Below, piece after piece: positions 15,131 to 18,176 of a DNA stretch of 18,176 nucleotides (the first letter of the stretch is position 1; each line of letters begins with the position of its first letter). The notes under the pieces were generated by a model. That model made no database searches. It was not told the origin of the DNA and saw only the letters and a list, made by a program, of their open reading frames with translations. Position numbers and translations under genes: made by a program. Where the stretch lies: contig CAZFMJ010000058.1 of assembly GCA_964520045.1 (NCBI GenBank), positions 1 to 18,176 on the forward strand, given 5' to 3'. Source of the stretch: CAZFMJ01 sp964520045. Its GTDB lineage: Bacteria > Elusimicrobiota > Elusimicrobia > Elusimicrobiales > CAZFMJ01.

Positions 15131-16057
15131 ATGAAAAAAATTTTTATTGGTTTGACCGCTTTTTGTCTGTTCGCGGCATGGTATTTTCTGGCGCAGGGCA
15201 AGCCGGTAACCGTAGACATTCCCGAAGGTAAAACCGCTTTTCAGGTTGCGCAGATCCTTAAGCAGGAGGGCGTGATAAGAAGCGCTTTGTGGTTTAAGGT
15301 CGTGCTTAAATTGACGGGCACCGGCAAAAAAATAAAGCCCGGCGAATATAAAATGCGGCGCAATACCTCCGCGGAAGCGGCTTTATTGCAGCTGGTCAGG
15401 GGCGGCGGTAAAAATTACGTTAAAATAGTAATACCCGAAGGCTGGAGAGTGGAGCAGATAGCCGAGCGGCTTGAGGCGCAGGAAATTACGGGGCAAAAAC
15501 CGTTTTTGGAGATAGCGAAAAAAAACAAGTTTGAAGGCTATCTTTTTCCCACGACATATTTTCTTGAGCGCGGGATGGAAGCCGGTAAGGTGATAAGCAT
15601 GATGCGGGCCGAATTTGAAAAGACAATAAGGCCTGTTTTTAAGGACAAGCCGCCGTATTTGTCGGAAAATCAGGCCATGGTCATAGCTTCCATAGTTGAG
15701 CGGGAGGCTGTGGTAACTACCGAAAAGCCGCTTATAGCCGCGGTTTATTTAAACCGCATGAGGCGGGGCATGGCGCTTGAAGCGGATCCGACGGTGCAGT
15801 ACGCTTTGGGGTATTGGAAAAAGGGCATAACGCTTAAAGATTTAAAGATCAAATCGCCCTATAACACTTACAGAAATTCCACTCTTCCGCCCGGGCCCAT
15901 ATGCAATCCCGGATATGACGCCGTTCATGCGGTTATGCATCCGGCTAAAATAGATTCTTTGTATTTTGTGGCCGACCGAAAAGGCCAGCATATCTTTAAT
16001 GTGACTTTTAAACAGCACATACAAGCCAGACGCATGGTGGAAAAAATCAAGCAATAA
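15131..16057 (+). CDS. mltG: Endolytic murein transglycosylase MltG
   Basis: MltG cleaves nascent glycan strands at the inner membrane and sets their length. Residues 5-21 form the N-terminal membrane segment. A LysM-like region (VDIPEGKTAFQVAQIL) follows. The catalytic domain then has EGYLFPTTY (135-143), the catalytic Glu190 in SIVEREA, LEADPTVQYALG, and SPYNTYRNSTLPPGPICNPG. The length of 308 residues is within the family range. The start ATG is immediately after the REP-like element and has no Shine-Dalgarno. The gene is read in the same direction as thpR, 33 bp downstream. Confidence 0.96.
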   Translation: MKKIFIGLTAFCLFAAWYFLAQGKPVTVDIPEGKTAFQVAQILKQEGVIRSALWFKVVLKLTGTGKKIKPGEYKMRRNTSAEAALLQLVRGGGKNYVKIVIPEGWRVEQIAERLEAQEITGQKPFLEIAKKNKFEGYLFPTTYFLERGMEAGKVISMMRAEFEKTIRPVFKDKPPYLSENQAMVIASIVEREAVVTTEKPLIAAVYLNRMRRGMALEADPTVQYALGYWKKGITLKDLKIKSPYNTYRNSTLPPGPICNPGYDAVHAVMHPAKIDSLYFVADRKGQHIFNVTFKQHIQARRMVEKIKQ

Positions 16058-16135
16058 TTCAGCCGTGAGAGCGCTGATTCGCCTGCGCTTATCGGGCATG
16101 CCCTGAGTTTCTTTTGAAAGCAGGAGGAAAATCCG

Positions 16136-17434
16136 ATGTCAAATCCCGAAATAGTTCCTATTCAGGAAACCGCCGTATCGGACACGCTTGAACAGAGGTA
16201 TAAGGGCATATTGGGCGCCATGGGCAAAACGGACGCCAATACGCTTACGAACGGTCTGGTCATGCTGATACTGGAATTTGCGGTGCGCGAATCGGCAAGC
16301 GACGTGCATTTGGATCCGCAAAGGGATGTGGTGCGTCTGCGTTACAGGGTTGACGGGATCCTCAAGGACTATCTGACGTTTTCAAAAAAGGATTTTTCCG
16401 TAATAGCCCAGATGCGCGTTATGGCCGATTTTCCGCCGCATGCCTCCAAGGCCTATACCGCGGAGGACGGCAGTTTTGAGGTCGTTGTGGGCGGACACGG
16501 CGTCCGTTTCCGGGTTTCCTCCTTCCCCTCCGTTTACGGCGACAAGCTTGCCCTCAGAATTCTTTACATGGGCGCCAACACGCTGAGTCTGGAACATCTG
16601 GGATTCGCCCCCGACGTTCTGAGTCAGCTGAAGTCCGCTATCAAGTCCCCCAACGGCATTTTCTACGTGTGCGGAGTTACCGGCGGCGGCAAAACAACCA
16701 CGCTGTGCAGGATATTAAAGATGCTGACCAGGCCGCAAATAAATATCATGACGCTGGAAGACCCCGTGGAATATATTCTGCCGGGGGTCACGCAGGCAAA
16801 GATCAATATCGGCACTAACTTTAATTTTCCGGACGGTCTGAGGTCTCTGCTGAGGCAGGACCCGAATATTATTATGTTGGGAGAGGTCAGGGACCTTGAA
16901 ACCGCGGAGATTGCCACGCGGGCGTCCCTCACCGGGCATCTTATCTTTACCACTATACATACCGTAAGCGCTGTCGGAGTTATCGCCCGGCTTGTGGATA
17001 TGGGAATAGATCCCTATCTGGTCTCCAACTCCACTATCGGAGCTTTGTCCCAGTGTCTGGTCAGGAGGATATGTACGGAGTGCGCCAAGCCCTCGGTTCC
17101 CAATCTTCAGGCTATAAGCAAACTGCTGGAAGTTTTGGATGCCGATACGTCCGCTATCGTCAGAACCATTCTTACCGCTCCTGAAGGCAGATTTGTCAAG
17201 CCTGTGGGCTGTCCGGCCTGCGCCGGCACCGGTTATAAGGGGCGGATAGGCCTTTTTGAGCTTCTTCTGCTTAACAACGACCTTAGGGCTCTCATCGACG
17301 CCAAGGCCGGCAAAGCCGATATCTACAGGGTGGCCATAAAGCGCGGAATGAGAACTCTGCTTATGGACGGCGTCGCCAAAGCTCACGCCGGTTTGACCAC
17401 GCTTGAAGAGGTCCTGTGCGCCGTAGCGGAATAG
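16136..17434 (+). CDS. GspE/PilB-type secretion or pilus ATPase, compact form
   Basis: A hexameric ATPase of the type II secretion/type IV pilus assembly family. The N2 domain holds SDVHLDP (55-61) and RYRVDG. Walker A is GVTGGGKTTT (180-189). The Asp box includes TLEDPVEY (206-213). Walker B is IIMLGEVRD (245-253). The His box is TGHLIFTTIHT (266-276). A zinc-site quartet at Cys313, 316, 359 and 362 is typical of GspE/PilB and absent from PilT. At 432 residues it lacks the N-terminal N1 (MshEN-like) domain that docks on GspL/PilM. AGGAGG stands 9 nt before ATG 16136. No pilin or secretin gene is nearby, so its system is unknown. Confidence 0.88.
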   Translation: MSNPEIVPIQETAVSDTLEQRYKGILGAMGKTDANTLTNGLVMLILEFAVRESASDVHLDPQRDVVRLRYRVDGILKDYLTFSKKDFSVIAQMRVMADFPPHASKAYTAEDGSFEVVVGGHGVRFRVSSFPSVYGDKLALRILYMGANTLSLEHLGFAPDVLSQLKSAIKSPNGIFYVCGVTGGGKTTTLCRILKMLTRPQINIMTLEDPVEYILPGVTQAKINIGTNFNFPDGLRSLLRQDPNIIMLGEVRDLETAEIATRASLTGHLIFTTIHTVSAVGVIARLVDMGIDPYLVSNSTIGALSQCLVRRICTECAKPSVPNLQAISKLLEVLDADTSAIVRTILTAPEGRFVKPVGCPACAGTGYKGRIGLFELLLLNNDLRALIDAKAGKADIYRVAIKRGMRTLLMDGVAKAHAGLTTLEEVLCAVAE

Positions 17435-17501
17435 CGCCCGCATTTTTCCATATTATTCGGGTTTATGGGCGGTCTGTCGGAAAAAAATCACGGAGGATAA
17501 A

Positions 17502-18032
17502 ATGAAAATAAACAAGAAAATTGAAGACGCTATAAATAAGCAGGTCAACGCCGAGATCTATTCGGCATACCTTTATCTCGGCATGTCGGCGCGCTGTACG
17601 GAAATGAACCTGAAAGGCATGGCCAACTGGCTTTATGTGCAGGCGCAGGAGGAAATGACCCATGCTATGAAGTTTTACCGCTTTGTGCTTGAGCGCGGCG
17701 GCGGCTCAAAATTTCCGGCCATAGAGGGTGTGCGCGCCGATTGGAAAACCCCGCTTGAGATGTTCACCGCCGCCTACGAGCATGAGCAGAAGGTTACCGC
17801 CATGATCAACAATATAGTGGATATCGCGCTGGCCGAGCGCGACCACGCAACCGCCAGCATGTTAAACTGGTTTGTGGACGAGCAGGTGGAAGAGGAAGCC
17901 AATTCCTCGGAGATAGCCGATAAGCTGAAGCTTATCAACGATTCAAAGGAAGGCTTGTTCATGCTGGATAAGGATCTTTCCGCGCGGGTTTTTGTGGACA
18001 GCACTCAGCCAGCAGGCGGCGCTCAGGGATAA
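17502..18032 (+). CDS. ftnA: Bacterial non-haem ferritin
   Basis: A four-helix iron-storage subunit of 176 residues. The ferroxidase ligands align one position after E. coli FtnA: Glu18, Glu51, His54, Glu95 and Gln128, with the acidic cluster at 130-132 also present. The sequence AQEEMTHAMKF is diagnostic. Iron is oxidised and stored in a 24-mer shell. GGAGG lies 6-7 nt before ATG 17502. The C-terminal tail (STQPAGGAQG) is short and flexible. It follows the ATPase gene by 67 bp and ends just before a strong hairpin. Confidence 0.97.
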   Translation: MKINKKIEDAINKQVNAEIYSAYLYLGMSARCTEMNLKGMANWLYVQAQEEMTHAMKFYRFVLERGGGSKFPAIEGVRADWKTPLEMFTAAYEHEQKVTAMINNIVDIALAERDHATASMLNWFVDEQVEEEANSSEIADKLKLINDSKEGLFMLDKDLSARVFVDSTQPAGGAQG

Positions 18033-18046
18033 GAGCTGCAAAACAC

Positions 18047-18076
18047 GGGGCAGGCGGCGTCAACGCCGCCTGCCCC
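18047..18076. terminator. Strong hairpin after ferritin, probable terminator
   Basis: GGGGCAGGCGGCG (18047-18059) pairs perfectly with CGCCGCCTGCCCC (18064-18076) around a TCAA loop, a 13-bp GC-rich stem. It begins 14 bp after the ferritin stop codon. The following TGTAATTTC is only moderately T-rich. A factor-assisted or bidirectional terminator fits if a gene converges from the right. Confidence 0.65.
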
Positions 18077-18117
18077 TGTAATTTCAGTGCAGAACAAAAA
18101 ATGACGCGCTGTCAGGC

Positions 18118-18176
18118 TTACTTGATTTGCTTTGTTTGCCTGCTGATATGTGCCCAGGCGCCTTTTAGTTCTTTTT
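18118..18176 (-). CDS. Possible 3' end of a convergent gene
   Basis: A minus-strand frame enters from the window edge and ends at TAA (18120-18118). The visible residues are KELKGAWAHISRQTKQIK, a plausible hydrophilic C-terminus. The hairpin at 18047-18076 would then serve both genes. Only 18 codons are visible. A competing reading is a plus-strand ATG at 18101 starting MTRCQAYLICFVCLLICAQA, which looks like a signal peptide but has no ribosome binding site. The family is not recognised. Confidence 0.33.
   Translation of the reverse strand, partial: KELKGAWAHISRQTKQIK

Noticed and set aside
16058..16135. Palindrome GGGCATGCCC (16094-16103) as the mltG terminator
   Set aside because: A perfect 10-bp palindrome gives at most a 3-bp stem with a 4-nt loop, and the following T-run is short.
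16136..16180. Similar first residues of the GspE-like ATPase (MSNPEIVPIQETA) and PNPase (MTKPEIISVQETA)
   Set aside because: Nine of 13 residues match, but the similarity stops there and the codons differ at most third positions. It is most likely chance.
17435..17471. CGCCC/GGGCG inverted repeat after the ATPase gene
   Set aside because: The stem is only 5 bp with a 27-nt loop and no T-tract, so a terminator is not supported.
18101..18176. Plus-strand start of a secreted protein (MTRCQAYLICFVCLLICAQA)
   Set aside because: No ribosome binding site, four cysteines in 25 residues, and only 76 bp visible. It is kept as an alternative to the convergent gene end, not called.

Overview
The window is a chromosomal segment of a diderm bacterium with about 50% G+C. 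It reads mostly as housekeeping genes from an uncultured lineage. Elusimicrobiota or a similar candidate phylum is my best guess, from divergent but complete core proteins, family 4 uracil-DNA glycosylase, PPDK, a GspE-like ATPase and intergenic simple-repeat arrays. No rRNA or other marker confirms this. I saw no tRNA, rRNA, CRISPR array, transposase or phage gene.

Left block, minus strand (1-4959). Transcription runs cinA, then a membrane-anchored class A beta-lactamase-fold hydrolase (ATGA overlap), then rpsO, then pnp (3-nt gap), then the first 23 codons of a lysine-rich protein cut by the window edge. A 359-bp divergent region (4960-5318) separates this block from the plus-strand genes.

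Right block, plus strand (5319-18032). ppdK is followed within 1 nt by gmk, then an omega-like RNA polymerase subunit, the usual partner of gmk. Next is a tight run with ATGA overlaps: family 4 uracil-DNA glycosylase, a PmtA/KsgA-like methyltransferase and PriA. After that come tyrS (KMSKS type), the 2H phosphodiesterase thpR, the peptidoglycan transglycosylase mltG, a compact GspE/PilB-type ATPase and ferritin. Ferritin ends at a strong hairpin. The last 100 bases may hold the 3' end of a convergent gene.

The unusual signal is repetitive DNA between and inside genes, not a new gene cluster. (i) Heptamer arrays (consensus GGTARAN, period 7) lie at 86-214, 4973-5177 and 14435-14533, each as a plus-oriented run facing an inverted run. 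(ii) Octamer arrays (GGG-N-A-N-CT-like, period 8) lie at 9067-9106, 12999-13041 and 14282-14441, two of them fused to heptamer arrays. (iii) The arrays run flush with gene ends and encode the last residues of rpoZ and tyrS. Genes just downstream of repeats (cinA, the glycosylase, tyrS, thpR, mltG) lack a visible Shine-Dalgarno, whereas ppdK, gmk, rpoZ, the GspE-like gene and ferritin have one. (iv) The glycosylase carries about 95 extra residues made of in-frame palindromic repeats (51-bp and 45-bp periods, both multiples of three). (v) A GGGACAG REP-like element sits directly before mltG, and an inverted CACGGAG repeat lies upstream of tyrS. I did not find a convincing undescribed defence or metabolic system.
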